NCBI GenBank assembly: GCA_009602735.1
Contig: WELA01012575.1
Location: 49,080-113,079, forward strand
DNA: 64,000 bases
From: Mesotaenium endlicherianum
Lineage: Eukaryota; Streptophyta; Zygnematophyceae; Zygnematales; Mesotaeniaceae
Direction of reading: 5' to 3'
Positions 10,646 through 20,857 of the stretch are shown in pieces. The position numbers and the translations under genes are program-made. The notes under the pieces were generated by a model. It was not told where the DNA came from and ran no database searches. It saw only the letters and a list, made by a program, of their open reading frames with translations. Within the stretch, counting starts at the first letter, position 1; every line of letters starts with the position of its first letter.

Positions 10646-12013
10646 AAGTGGATTTTGCTGAGGCTGGTCTCGGCTTAGTCCTACCACCACCTCTCCCATA
10701 GCCGCCTCGAGAGAAACCACCTCTATCTCTAGACTGTATGGCATTATACTCATACTCAAATCCATCACCCTGATCATCCTCTGCCTGGACTCCTTCAATT
10801 GTAGGAACCGTGGGACTTTTTGATAACCTTAGACACCAAAGCATTAGTCTGGCGCTTGTGATTGAACTGCTGCTGATCCCAGGCATCCGCATCCTGGATC
10901 AAGTCAACCAGTTACTCATACTTCTTCTCAGCAAAATGACCAGAGACCTCGAATTTCAAGCCAAACCTGAAGTATGCTATCCTATACCGTTCTGGCAAAT
11001 CGGGCTGCTTCATCATCTTCTACTGGAACTTTTGAGCAAACTCAGCAACTGAAGTGGTCTGCTTCAGTGTCAGGGAGATCATCGCATAGATAGCTTTCTC
11101 TTGCTGGTTGATGACATCAAACTTCTCATGCAACTTCTCGACAAACTCTACCCACGTAGGGTCACCGAGTTGCCGAGCCTTGCGCTCTCCCTTCCAATAA
11201 AGCCACCAGTCTGCGGCACTGCCTTTCAGTAGCGCACCGGTGTGCCTGACCTTCTCGTAATCTTGCAGTTCTGGGTAGTTCTCCAGCCACTGCTCAACAT
11301 CCGCGAGAAACTTGATCAGGTAATATTTTATGTTTCCCTCAGGATCATATTTCTGGGGAGGTTTCGGCTTGGGCTTACTAGGCTCTCGGCCACCACCACT
11401 AGTGGTTTGAGACCCCAGTTGGTCTCTGTCCCGGAGTAGGGACATTATGATTCTTTTGTCCTCCTGTTGGGACTGATACATGATCGCCATTTGCGACTGC
11501 ATCTGAACGAACAATGCTCCCAAGTCTACACTCTGGGGTGGTAGATTAGCAAATGCAGCAGCAGCATTGGCATCTACTCGCTGAGTAGTGTCTTATAATA
11601 GTCCCTCTCGCTCCTGTAGCAGCAATTCCTGCCGCATTCAGCCGGTCACGTATTTGACCTTGGGGTACATTGAGGTGTACAGCAGGAGGTGGGTTTAGAA
11701 CATTGGCCCTTGATGCCATAAGTTCCTCGACGGTGCGCGCGTCAGCTGGCTGTCTTTCCCTCCTTTCTGTATCTTCAGCGACCTTTGCTAATTGTTCAGC
11801 TTCTAGCCTGGCTCTCTCCTCCTCAGCTTGCTGTGCTGCGACTGCGGCAATAGCAGCTGCCTCATCTGCAGCCTCTCTAGCTGCAGTATCTGCTACTGCT
11901 TCAGAATAGGTATGGTTTCCCGCTACATGGCTTTCCGCCTGGTTTTCAACATTCTCGTTATCCTGGTTCTCCATGTCTCGGGAGTTGCTAGTTTGAGACC
12001 TTGTCCTTACCAT
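10632..12013 (-). pseudogene. A2 gag region
   Basis: Gag begins at 12013 with MVRTRSQTSNSRDMEN, soon after the primer site. An Ala/Glu-rich probable coiled coil follows, then the capsid-like block (GSAADWWLYWKGE) and the Arg/Gly-rich tail with a zinc knuckle near 10640. The start codon sits in ATGGTAAGG, which is also a good splice-donor sequence. Fossil, broken. Confidence 0.85.
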
Positions 12014-12034
12014 ACAAAGCAGACTGTGATAACC

Positions 12035-12046
12035 GCTCCGATACCA
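12035..12046 (-). other. Primer binding site, initiator tRNA-Met type (A2)
   Basis: On the minus strand TGGTATCGGAGC follows the LTR end (ATTCATTTCA) after one base. It differs by one base from the usual plant initiator tRNA-Met primer site TGGTATCAGAGC. The same site is at 37979 (A4), 57836 (D) and inside the family B elements. Confidence 0.85.
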
Positions 12047-12047
12047 C

Positions 12048-12767
12048 TGAAATGAATTGACTTACCAAATAGGCGATTAACAATTAATAAAGATCTTTAT
12101 ATCAGCAAGTAATCTTTATGGTATTTTCCGTTTACTGGTTAAACGGCAAAGGACAACACACTAGCAGTGAATAATACTCGTAAGTCAAATGCGAGTAAAC
12201 TAGCATCAATAATGCAAATCAGTAAACTCATACATAAGCAAGGTTAGAAGACAGTGCGTATCAATGGCTTCTCGCCTTGGATTCAGATCGCTCTCAGTAA
12301 GCTGTACAAGAGAGTTGGCCTCGTTTCCGAATGCCCAACTCGAGAGCAATGCCTAGCATATGTACATGGAATGAGTGTTACTGTTCAACGGTCAGTGCGA
12401 TGGCACCGCCTACCCGGGAGTTACGTTGGTAGGACCACGGTTAACCAAATCCACCGCCATCTCCCATCATCCCAAATCGCCATCCATCATAGGGATGTCA
12501 TCTGGCCATTCATCTAGCATATCACACTTAGATGTATATCGAGGCAGTTCGCTGCTACCGAGTACGGAAGTCAGCTGGCTGTCAAAGAATGTGTCAGCAA
12601 GCTGACTCAAGCTAACTTCAGCCTGCTGCTTCCGGCTGAGTCATTAAACTAGTAATAAATATATAAAATCCAGCAGACTGACTATTAACTAAAGCTCAGC
12701 AGGCTGAACTTAATTTACCATTACATTTATATGAATATTATATCTACTAATATACTGATTCATTACA
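12048..12767 (-). repeat. Family A LTR, 5' LTR of A2
   Basis: 720 bp, starting TGTAATGAATCAGTATATT at 12767 and ending AATTCATTTCA at 12048. It contains the TCAG..TGCTGA iterations, the GTGGTTAACTCCCGGGTAGGCGGTGCC block shared in part with the D LTR, and ATATAAAGATCTTTAT near its end. It matches the LTRs at 20858, 36553 and 37325. It abuts a family E LTR fragment at 12768. Confidence 0.9.
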
Positions 12768-13038
12768 CTCCTAGAGAGGAGCACTTAGGCAGAGAATTAT
12801 AAACAGGCATAACTTCTTTGTTTCTTATCAGTTTTCACTTATGTAAATTTCTACGGGTTTGTAATGACAAGGTCTTTCATCCTACATCATTTGTGAGCAG
12901 TTTCCTGCCACTCAAAATGTCAAGCGATTTTCCTAAGCTTTCTTAGCAATATGCCGCTGCACTCTTGAGTATGGTTGCAACTAGCTTTGTTCCTCGTGAG
13001 TCACTACGCTTCCACTAGGGCACTTTGCCCCTTTCACC
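12768..13038 (+). repeat. Family E LTR, 3' fragment
   Basis: Matches 34318-34588, the last 270 bp of the E LTR, from CTCCTAGAGAGGAGCAC to GCCCCTTTCA. Includes the TATA-like TTATAAACAGG. No E coding sequence follows. Confidence 0.85.
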
Positions 13039-13302
13039 CACCCACCCAGTGCTTTGACATCAACTTACAACATAACAATTGAGCTTGACAATTTGGGCAG
13101 CAAGGCTTTGCGGAAATGAGTGGAGTGTGACTTCTTTCCCCCCAAGCTTAAGAAGCAGTTAAGAAAACAAATGTTCAAGTTTGTAATACAAATAGCCAAG
13201 TCATAAGACCGCGGAACTTCCCCCCTTCTTTGGGCACAACACAAATATATTTTCCAAGCAGAAAAAGCTCAGCTTTCTCTTACCAGCTTCAGACCTTCTC
13301 CC
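13039..13302. other. Unassigned intergenic DNA
   Basis: No ORF of note, no repeat shared with the rest of the window, and no recognisable motif. It lies between the E LTR fragment and the tandem array. Confidence 0.6.
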
Positions 13303-14021
13303 CATTACTCTAAAACATTCAAACAAGGGCACACACGCACATTTCTACATAACTGTTATGAATTGGATGTTACCTAAGTCCCACCAACCCCAGGTCTGAC
13401 CACATCACAACCTGACCTCACGGAGAATGATGCCAGGAACCCAACCTGACAAGACCCGACAGACCTCAAGCGGACTCGCTACCATCACTCTAAAACATTC
13501 AAACAAGGGCACACACGCACATTTCTACATAACTGTCAAAAATTGGATGTTACCTAAGTCCCACCAACCCCAGGTCTGACCACATCACAACCTGACCTCA
13601 CGGAGAATGATGCCAGGAACCCAACCTGACAAGACCCGACAGACCTCAAGCGGACTCGCTACCATCACTCTAAAACATTCAAACAAGGGCACACACGCAC
13701 ATTTCTACATAACTGTCAAAAATTGGATGTTACCTAAGTCCCACCAACCCCAGGTCTGACCACATCACAACCTGACCTCACGGAGAATGATGCCAGGAAC
13801 CCAACCTGACAAGACCCGACAGACCTCAAGCGGACTCGCTACCATCACTCTAAAACATTCAAACAAGGGCACACACGCACATTTCTACATAACTGTCAAA
13901 AATTGGATGTTACCTAAGTCCCACCAACCCCAGGTCTGACCACATCACAACCTGACCTCACGGAGAATGATGCCAGGAACCCAACCTGACAAGACCCGAC
14001 AGACCTCAAGCGGACTCGCTA
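13303..14021. repeat. Tandem array, four copies of a 180-bp unit
   Basis: The period is exactly 180 bp. Copies 2, 3 and 4 look identical; copy 1 differs at a few positions (GTTATGAATT against GTCAAAAATT). The unit begins ACTCTAAAACATTCAAACAAG and ends CGGACTCGCT. There is no long ORF. The near-identity implies very recent amplification or gene conversion. The unit size matches nucleosome-length satellites, but four copies do not make a centromere. Confidence 0.97.
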
Positions 14022-15778
14022 AGATCCAACTATAGGCAGGCAACTGGGAAAAAGCATAGCGACCGGCGTCATAAATTAAAGTGGAGAAGTGCGTGCCATG
14101 GTTGACTCATGTCGTCTCACTCAAGCGCTACGCAGTCTCAACGTTGGGTGGGAGCTCCTTCTCGGCAACGGGGGCCTCACACGTGCCGGTGGGAGGTTTT
14201 CTCCCACTCCAACTAGGGTCCTCGAGCCAGAACCCGGGCCCCCACCGGAACAAACATTATTCCAAATCACAGAAGGAGTCATCAACCCTAATCACAACCT
14301 CGTATTACCCCTAACCCGACGCCCCCCCGGGACGACCTGCGCGTAGATTACCTCCCATCAAAGCTGGGTACCCATACAATCTCTTGCCTTCATTGAGGCC
14401 AGCCCCAATGTCTGGGAGGGTGGGAGGATAAGGATGGAGAAAAAGCTCAACACTTTAGCAGTTCTTTTTCCCCAGGAGCAGAGAAGGGAAGAGAGGCAAG
14501 CTGATGGTATCCACTGACAATAATTTTGAAGAGTGCCCCCTGTAAGATGTCCTCTGCCTGGTTCCCTGGATAGTGCAGGCTTCTCAGGCTCCCATCAGTG
14601 CGGAGAGTGCCCCATGAGGTTGACGAGTCGCTCGGCCACAGAGAGTAACTTACCTCAAAGGGCCATCAAAGGGAGCAACTAACTGATAGTGCGTATTGAT
14701 TCTTTCATATCAAGGCCAGCAACACGGAGAGTGGCAATTTGTTTGCCCTTGCAGTCAATAGTCAATAAATCCTGATTCTCGACACGTCCTGCTTGAGCAA
14801 GATAGACGTCACCTTGGTACATAAGGTTCCACATGTTACATCAAGAAACTGTACTGTGCCAATGTCAACTCCATGTTGCGCACAGGAGCCACAAAGGTAT
14901 GGTCATCACATATTTCGATGTTGCTCGTCACTTACAGGTGGCACCCTACATTTGCAGATCCTTAGTTCACCAGCAGGGACAGCAAGAAGTCGAAGGCCTC
15001 TCGAGTGAGGACTTAAGTTTGGCATACTACACCTTGATGACCCTCTTCCTGCCTTGCAACACACTATCTGCAATTTCATAGTCCTAGAAGTGAAACATAA
15101 GCGCTTGGGAGCAGTTGTTTCAAATGCTCAACTATTTCCTAAGGGATCGACTATAGCAAAGTTCGTGTTCAAACAGCAAAATGAAGGTCGGGCTTACCAG
15201 TCCTCTTATTACTGTAGTGACACAGATACACAAATTTAAAGCGTGAACAGAACATCACGATCGCAAAATGTAAGCCACTCAATGCACCGAACAGGCCCTG
15301 TGACATGTGCATTTCTCATTCAGTAATATTTATTTGTGAAGTACCAGCTTTCAGCACAACGCATAAGACCGCGTGTTCAATCTCAAAATTCAGATGAACA
15401 CAATTTTGGCTGATTCTTTCTACCAGACCCTTTGCCGTTTAACTGTGATGCCAAACCATGACTGTTGCTGCGGCTGCAGAGTGGTCTCTAAAAGCTTTCG
15501 CCCACTGGGCCCAGCATGAAAGCAGGACCCTTTGAAGTGCTTCGGACACGTTTTTCATTCGCTAATTAAGAGTGCAGTCCCATTGAGCAGTATTGCATAC
15601 CCAATGTTGCACTCACAACTCGAAGTCACTTGCGCGTGTCACGGCCATCTTTCAATCGTCATTTAGATTTCTTCTTTACTCTCAATGATGGCCAAATCCA
15701 CACACGTTCGTCGCGTTCCCGACCCAAACGAATCCAAAGTTCAATCATTGCCTTCGGAGGTTCCGGATGAAAGAATCA
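14022..15778. other. Unassigned DNA with one weak exon-like remnant
   Basis: Contains overlapping short ORFs at 14081-14346 in GC-rich sequence, with no recognisable product. A weak RNA-binding-domain-like ORF at 14833-15081 is listed separately. I see no LTR or shared repeat. It may be ordinary intergenic DNA or old decayed repeats. Confidence 0.5.
14833..15081 (+). pseudogene. Possible remnant of a MEI2-like RNA-recognition motif
   Basis: The 82-residue frame contains HRSHKGMVITYFDVARHL, followed by QQGQQEVEGLSSED. This resembles the RNP1-like strand of plant MEI2-like RRMs (pattern H-R/K-G-x-V-x-I-x-Y-x-D-V/I) and the spacing to the next strand. No other exon or conserved RNP2 block is seen nearby. 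It would be a lone exon or a pseudogene piece; the match is by eye only and could be chance. Confidence 0.2.
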
Positions 15779-16146
15779 GTGCATTTGCATTAAGAGCAGC
15801 TCGAAGAACTCGACAGTCGAATCTTAGGTTTCTTGCGATCGAAACACGTCACTTTTGCGACAACGCGTTTTGTCCTACTCGACGACACGTTTTGTCCTAG
15901 AAATCTGTTGAGTGTGTCTTTGAAAAGTCGCGCCTAATACGAATGCAAGTTTCAAACTTTTGCTGCCCCATTGTAACCGACTGCCACTTCTCGGGTAAGA
16001 GGAACTATGAAACAAAAGGCATCCAAAAAAATTGTTTCCGGGGTGAAATCCTGCAATCAGCTAAACGGCAGCTACAACTTACCGAATTAGGTCGTGCCTC
16101 CTTCCCTCCTGTTAATTTAGACTTCACCTTCCCCCTCTGTCGATCC
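15779..16146 (+). repeat. Old direct repeat, left copy (partner 17766-18092)
   Basis: Starts GTGCATTTGCATTAAGAGC and runs to CTTCCCCCTCTGTC. It matches 17766-18092 with substitutions and several small gaps (shared AAGAACTCGAC.GTCGAATCTTAGG, GGTGAAATCCTGCA.TCAGCTA, GGCAGCTACAACTTACCG). Both start TGCATT, and CTTCA or TTTCA lies near both ends, so they might be diverged LTRs of an old element; this is not established. Confidence 0.8.
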
Positions 16147-17765
16147 TCTCGCTTCACTGCCTTCTAATGGCTGAAGAGCAAAATCAAAATTGACGACCAA
16201 CCCAACTTTTGGGCGTCAAGCAACAACAGGCGCAGGATGCAAAACATTGAGAATTCAATGGAAGGAAAAACCATTGCCACCCACCAAAACAAGGCGATTC
16301 TTTGAGATTTCAAACTCCGGCGCGCACGAGCAATAGATTGCACTGTTCACGCATGTCGCGCCCTGTCCGCCAATGAGAAGAAGAAGTTTTCGTAGAGTCG
16401 TCGTGTTTGATGTAAGGTTTAAATTTCTACGGTGGTCAGTCCCAAGACCCAAGTCTTCTTGTCCAGAGTTCGTGGAGAGAATCTATTCGCGAGGTGTCGA
16501 GGAAATTGTCGGCCCGACGCTTGCCCGACCCTATCGTAGGCGGCACGCACTGTAGCACTATGCAACTCGTTTCTCTGTCGTTGATGAGAGTCTTCACGAG
16601 AATTCATGACGCCATCAATTCTCCATGAAACGGCTCATGAGAGACGTCTCATCGAAGCAAAAACCCTAAATCCTAAACTGAAATCTTAGAAACCTTAGAA
16701 ATCTTTGAAATTTGCTCTCAATGCAAATGCACTGTATCTCCACTTCTTCAAAAAGCGCACTCCAGAAACCCTAAACCCAAGCATCCCATTGGTCTCAAGA
16801 ACGCACGTATGTTCGCAAATCCAGGCCGCTCGGGTCTCCTCGAAGTGGCTGGGTATTTTATGGGCGAATTACCAAAGTAGCACTCCGACTTCCGTTTATT
16901 TCAAAATCTAGCACTCCAAGTTTTGTTATTTCAAAACTAGCACTCGCGCATGTAAGGTCAGGCCACGTAGGCCTTACATGATCAAATGACGTGCCACACG
17001 AATTCGCACGCGACCCTTCTTGACACACCATTTCTTTCTTTTGTTTCCAAAATCTTCCACCACCACTTTTGTAATTGACCCACCTTCGCGATCCAAACTG
17101 CCCAAGGACGCCAAATTTCGGGTGGACACATTGTCGCTACCTTCATTTTAGTCTCCAAAACTCTTTGAAGGCATTAACCGCTTTGTCGCGCCTCCAAATA
17201 AAAAACGACTTTTCGAACTCCAAAGCTGGGTGTAAACCTCGGCGGGTCAATTAGGTACTTCTTATGGTGGTTAAATGTAGGTAAAACGTGGCGGTTAAAT
17301 ATAGAACGCGAGGAATGTTCATATGGATGCGCAGTAAAAGAGGTGCAACATGCCTAAACCTATTGAAGGAGGTATTTGGGGGTTTCACCTGAACCCAACT
17401 TAGAACCAAAAATTGCTGACGCAGCTCTGACGAGGCCTACGACATATGGGTCATTTCCACCATAGAATATCCCCCAAAAAAAATGCTCAATGAAACAGCA
17501 CTGTAATACTCTAATTAGAGACCGCTGCCCACTTGTCCGATTCAAAATCACTCGCGAATAAAAAACTCACCATTTCGCTCGTGTGTACGAGTAGTACGAT
17601 GCACGAGTACTTGTCGATGTCAAGTGGTCGTCGATACCAAGTTTTCAAGCTGGCGCTGACGTGAAGGAAGCTGACGCGCTTGCAGATAGGCCGGTATATT
17701 TACGAGAAGACCACGCTCCGACCACGCTGCTTGATCACGCTCGTAGAAATCAAGGTACATAAACA
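16147..17765. other. Unassigned DNA between the old direct repeats
   Basis: 1.6 kb with only short ORFs, none recognisable. It contains a small internal repeat (TAGCACTCC with TTATTTCAAAA, twice, near 16875-16945) and isolated CCCTAAA words near 16663 and 16767. No gag or pol motif is visible. If the flanking repeats are LTRs, this would be the inside of a non-autonomous element. Confidence 0.5.
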
Positions 17766-18092
17766 GTGCATTGAGAGCAGCTCGAAGAACTCGACGGTCG
17801 AATCTTAGGTTTAGGGTTGCGAATCTTGCGATCGAAATACGTCACTTTTGTCCTAAAAAATCTTCGAGATGTTAAGCGTGTCTTAGCAAAATTGCGCCTT
17901 ATACGAATGCAAGTTTCGAACTTCTGCTCCGACTTCCACCGACCTCCTCGAGTAAGAGGAACTATGCAACAAAAAGCATTTCAAAAAAAGAGTCTCCTGG
18001 GTGAAATCCTGCAGTCAGCTATACGGCAGCTACAACTTACCGGTTTAGGTCGTGCGTCCTTCCCTCCTGTTGACTTCACTTTGCCCTCTGTC
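17766..18092 (+). repeat. Old direct repeat, right copy
   Basis: Partner of 15779-16146, same orientation. It is somewhat shorter. Copy A3 begins about 28 bp further on. Confidence 0.8.
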
Positions 18093-18120
18093 CTCTTTCA
18101 AAATGCACCCTCGATTTGAG

Positions 18121-18660
18121 GAGCAGAGTGAAAGAACTAACCGAGTTCTGCAAAAGGTGCTGAGAGCATATATTAACAAAAAACAAGATAATTAGGAGGA
18201 CCTGCGATTTAGTCAAACTGCATTTTCAGCACCTGTACCTCCCTGGTGTGGTCAAAGAAAAGCTTGGCCCTGTCTGGGTCGGTCCATATTCGGTGGTGCG
18301 TCGTGTCGGTCAGAATGCTTACAAACTGAACATGTCAGCAGAATACAAGGGTCACCCAGTCTTTAATGTCTCTTTCCTGGAACCATACATAAAAGGTGAC
18401 ACACTGTTCACAGGTCGGTGACCTGTCCAACCGGGACCGGTCCCCGCTGTTTGGGAAGGTGAATTTGAGGAATATGAGGTTGATGAGATTTTTAGAAGCT
18501 CGCTCTGTCCGTCGATCATCTAAATATATCATGAAATATCTGGTCAGATGGAAGAGCTACGATGTTTCTGGGGACACCTGGGAAGTTAAGGACCATTTCA
18601 CCAATGCCAAAGGGGCGTTGAAACGGTTTTACCTTCGGGAGGCTGGGACACCTCCCAAAC
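18121..18660 (+). pseudogene. A3 integrase C-terminus and chromodomain
   Basis: Matches the A1 integrase end (ERTNRVLQ), the GPY/F-like block ([16 protein letters not shown]) and the chromodomain ([32 protein letters not shown]). Fossil. Confidence 0.85.
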
Positions 18661-18709
18661 TGTCATTTCAGTTGACATGGGAAGGTGACAGGAGGTCCTG
18701 TCTCCATTT

Positions 18710-18721
18710 AAGTTGGAGGGG
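18710..18721 (+). other. Purine tract (PPT-like) between pol and ORF3 of A3
   Basis: AAGTTGGAGGGG, following GGAGGTCCTGTCTCC and the spacer ATTT. Same position and form as in A1 and A4. Confidence 0.6.
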
Positions 18722-19056
18722 AAATGTGGCCAAACATGGCCTATAGTGACCGTTGGTGACAGAAAGTGACAGTCATTGACAAGGCGTGACAGTTGTGACG
18801 AGCAGCCCAGTGACAGTTGAAACAGGCAACCCACCTACACATTAACTTGGAGGGAGTGGGATAAACATCTCGGAAACTAGCCGATTGCCGATTGCCTTCG
18901 CATATTCATCCTTGACACTCAACTGCGCTCACACTCGCTTCTCTCCCAAGCACACTCGCACTTTCAATTTACTTACACCAAGTATTGCATGCCCTAACTT
19001 CCTCTACTACGTTCTTTTTGTCAAAGTACTCAATCCTGCGCATGATATCATGACTA

Positions 19057-19086
19057 CACTAACTTCATTGTGGTATGAATGAGCAG
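19057..19086 (+). promoter_or_regulatory. Candidate branch point and 3' splice site before ORF3 (A3)
   Basis: CACTAAC at 19057-19063, then GAGCAG ending at 19086, directly at the start of the ORF3 frame. The branch A to acceptor distance is about 24 nt. Copies A1 (6368-6399) and A4 (43450-43479, and a duplicate at 43374-43403) show the same arrangement at the same distance although the sequence between differs. It suggests a spliced mRNA for ORF3. Confidence 0.5.
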
Positions 19087-20746
19087 GATTACTCAATTGT
19101 CTGAACTCAAGAGAAAAAGAAGGGCGGACGAGGCACAGGCAAAGTACAAGGAATTCCATGGCGACATCGAATCCTCCTCCATCTCTTCTCGAGAATCAGA
19201 GCGACCCCGACTACAGCGGGAGGCTCTGAAGAGGAAGGAGGAGAAAGAACAGGCCAACCTGAGACAGGAGGAGCAGGACAGAAAAGCGGCAGAGGAAGCC
19301 AAGAAGACAGAGGAACAAAGGTTGGCTGAGGAGAGGCAGAAGCAGCAGGCTGAGGAGGAACAGAGGAAAATCAAAAGCTACCGCTACACGGTGATGGCCA
19401 AGGGCTTTGATCTTTTGGAGGAGGCCTTCAAGTACGTCCAGAGGAACCAAAGTGAATCACAGAGGGACATACTGCAGCGGGATGGGGAGACAGCCCAAGG
19501 TTTTGACAAGTACACAGAAGTCAGCACAAGGCTTCTACTGTACCATGACTATGCCAGGATGGTGGGGTATACGATCCGGGAAGCCAAAGCATTGGCCCAA
19601 ATAGGTGAATCTGAAACGGTGTCAATACCTAGAATCTGGGGCACAGACAGGGTCATCAGGTTGATCCCTATGCATACAGACGGCTTCAAGGATGCCACTT
19701 CCCACAACCGGTTCAAGGCTATGTATAACGAGGTGGAGAGAAGAAGCTCGGAGTTCTTGGCAAGGGAGACCAGCCAGCTGGACTTTTCAGGTCACTGGTA
19801 CCCCTGAACTTTGAAGAGGACGGATCTTGCTTTCTTTCTACAGCCCACTAACTGGCGTTGGATGACCATCACCATGAAGGACCAGCAAAATGACAGAGCT
19901 GAGGAAGACAATTTCCTGGCAGATTTGCAGGGGAAGATAGTGCTGCCACCTCACATTGCAGCATGGGATCCACGACTGGATGGAGTCAGGGACTGCATGA
20001 GTCAGGAGACACACGAGGATAGGACCAGGGCTAGAGACTCTTTCTCTAAGGGGAAGCATGCTGATGCCAAATGGGCAAGTAAGCAAGGGAAGAAAGATTT
20101 ATATGCGGTCAAGACCCAGCAACCCCCACCTGCACCCAAAAGAGGGAGGTCAGTGGGATACTCTTTTTCTCGGGAACGGTTGGAGGAGATGACCAGAGAG
20201 ACTCCAGAAGTCTCAGGGGAATAGGAGGACAAAGAAGAGGAAGGCGCCGGAGAGGAGTCTAGTCCTGCTGAGGCACAGACCCCCGCTACGTCCCCAACTG
20301 GAAGGGCCTTTATACAGGCAGCCCTGCAGCAACTTGAGGATTCCAGCCCACCAAGAGACCAAGATCTTCAATGGCTGGGGAGTTTTGGCAGGAGAAGCCC
20401 CACCCCAGGAGGTGAGACTCAATCAGACAGAGCAGACAGAAGGGCTGCCAAGGAGGCAGCCAGAGGGCAACCAGCATCCCTCTTTCATAGAGGGCATGTA
20501 CCTATAGCCCATGTCAGGTAGCACCCCTCTGATATGCCAGTGTATGTCCCTGTCAGTATGAGAGCTGCACAGGAGAGAGCTGTCTCCATCAACTTGCAGA
20601 CAGTGCAAGAGCAGGCTGCCCAGTTGCTGCGTTCACCCCTTGGTTCACCCTGGTCTAAGCCTCCAGGTTTCAGGAGACCATCAGACAGGAGAAGGAGATC
20701 CGGTTCCGAGTCTTGCTCCCCAGAAGACCAAGCCCCTGGTACTTAG
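19079..20746 (+). pseudogene. A3 ORF3, coiled-coil protein of unknown function
   Basis: The most complete ORF3 region. Order: basic N-terminus (SELKRKRRADEAQ), K/E/Q-rich coiled coil of about 90 residues, then a conserved domain of about 150 residues with SYRYTV, LLYHDYARMVGYT, FKDAT and YNEVERRSSEFLAR. Next comes a second conserved block (VLPPHIAAWDPRLDG, FSKGKHADAKWA, PKRGRSVGYSFS), and last a Pro/Ser-rich tail. I see no signal peptide, membrane segment or known enzyme motif. It lies between the chromodomain and the 3' LTR, in pol direction. It looks broken, with perhaps two or three breaks. It is not recognisable as envelope; a nucleic-acid or particle partner is possible but unproven. Confidence 0.8.
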
Positions 20747-20822
20747 TTTGCTGTTGTCTTTATTTCAGATTCAATTGATTGTGTTGCATGTGTGTTTCTT
20801 TGTTGTAAATAAACATAGAAGT

Positions 20823-20857
20823 GTTGTCGAGTGGACAACAATTTAAGTTGGAGGGAT
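20823..20857 (+). promoter_or_regulatory. Hairpin plus polypurine tract at the A3 3' LTR
   Basis: A perfect stem GTTGTC/GACAAC (20823-20828 with 20834-20839, loop GAGTG) is followed by AATTT and AAGTTGGAGGGAT, immediately before the LTR start TGTAATG at 20858. The tract is the plus-strand primer. The hairpin is conserved in form, with another stem sequence, in family D. Confidence 0.8.

Larger units (their letters stand above)
6895..12767 (-). mobile_element. Ty3/gypsy chromovirus, family A, copy A2 (broken)
   Basis: Minus-strand family A copy: LTR (12767-12048), primer site, gag, protease, RT-RNase H, integrase and the start of the chromodomain, ending against A1 at 6895. No 3' LTR or ORF3 remains at this end. 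With A1 it forms a tail-to-tail pair with arms of about 5 kb. Pol is open over a long stretch. I estimate about four breaks in the whole element. Confidence 0.9.

Noticed and set aside
12035-12046. A tRNA gene near the LTRs
   Set aside because: Only the 12-nt primer site complementary to tRNA-Met is present; no cloverleaf.
12254-12517. Similar ORFs of 85-90 residues repeated at 12254, 36853 and 37505
   Set aside because: They lie within family A LTRs and recur only because the LTR recurs. No protein motif, and they read antisense in the LTR.
13303-14021. CRISPR-like array
   Set aside because: The units are contiguous 180-bp copies with no unique spacers, in a eukaryotic repeat setting.
14081-14346. 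Two overlapping ORFs in GC-rich DNA, considered as a gene or SINE
   Set aside because: No motif, no clear tRNA-derived boxes, no second copy in the window.
16655-16780. Telomere-like CCCTAAA words
   Set aside because: Isolated words, not a tandem run.
19079-20746. ORF3 as an envelope gene
   Set aside because: It is in the envelope position, but no signal peptide, membrane span or cleavage site is visible; the sequence is charged and coiled coil.
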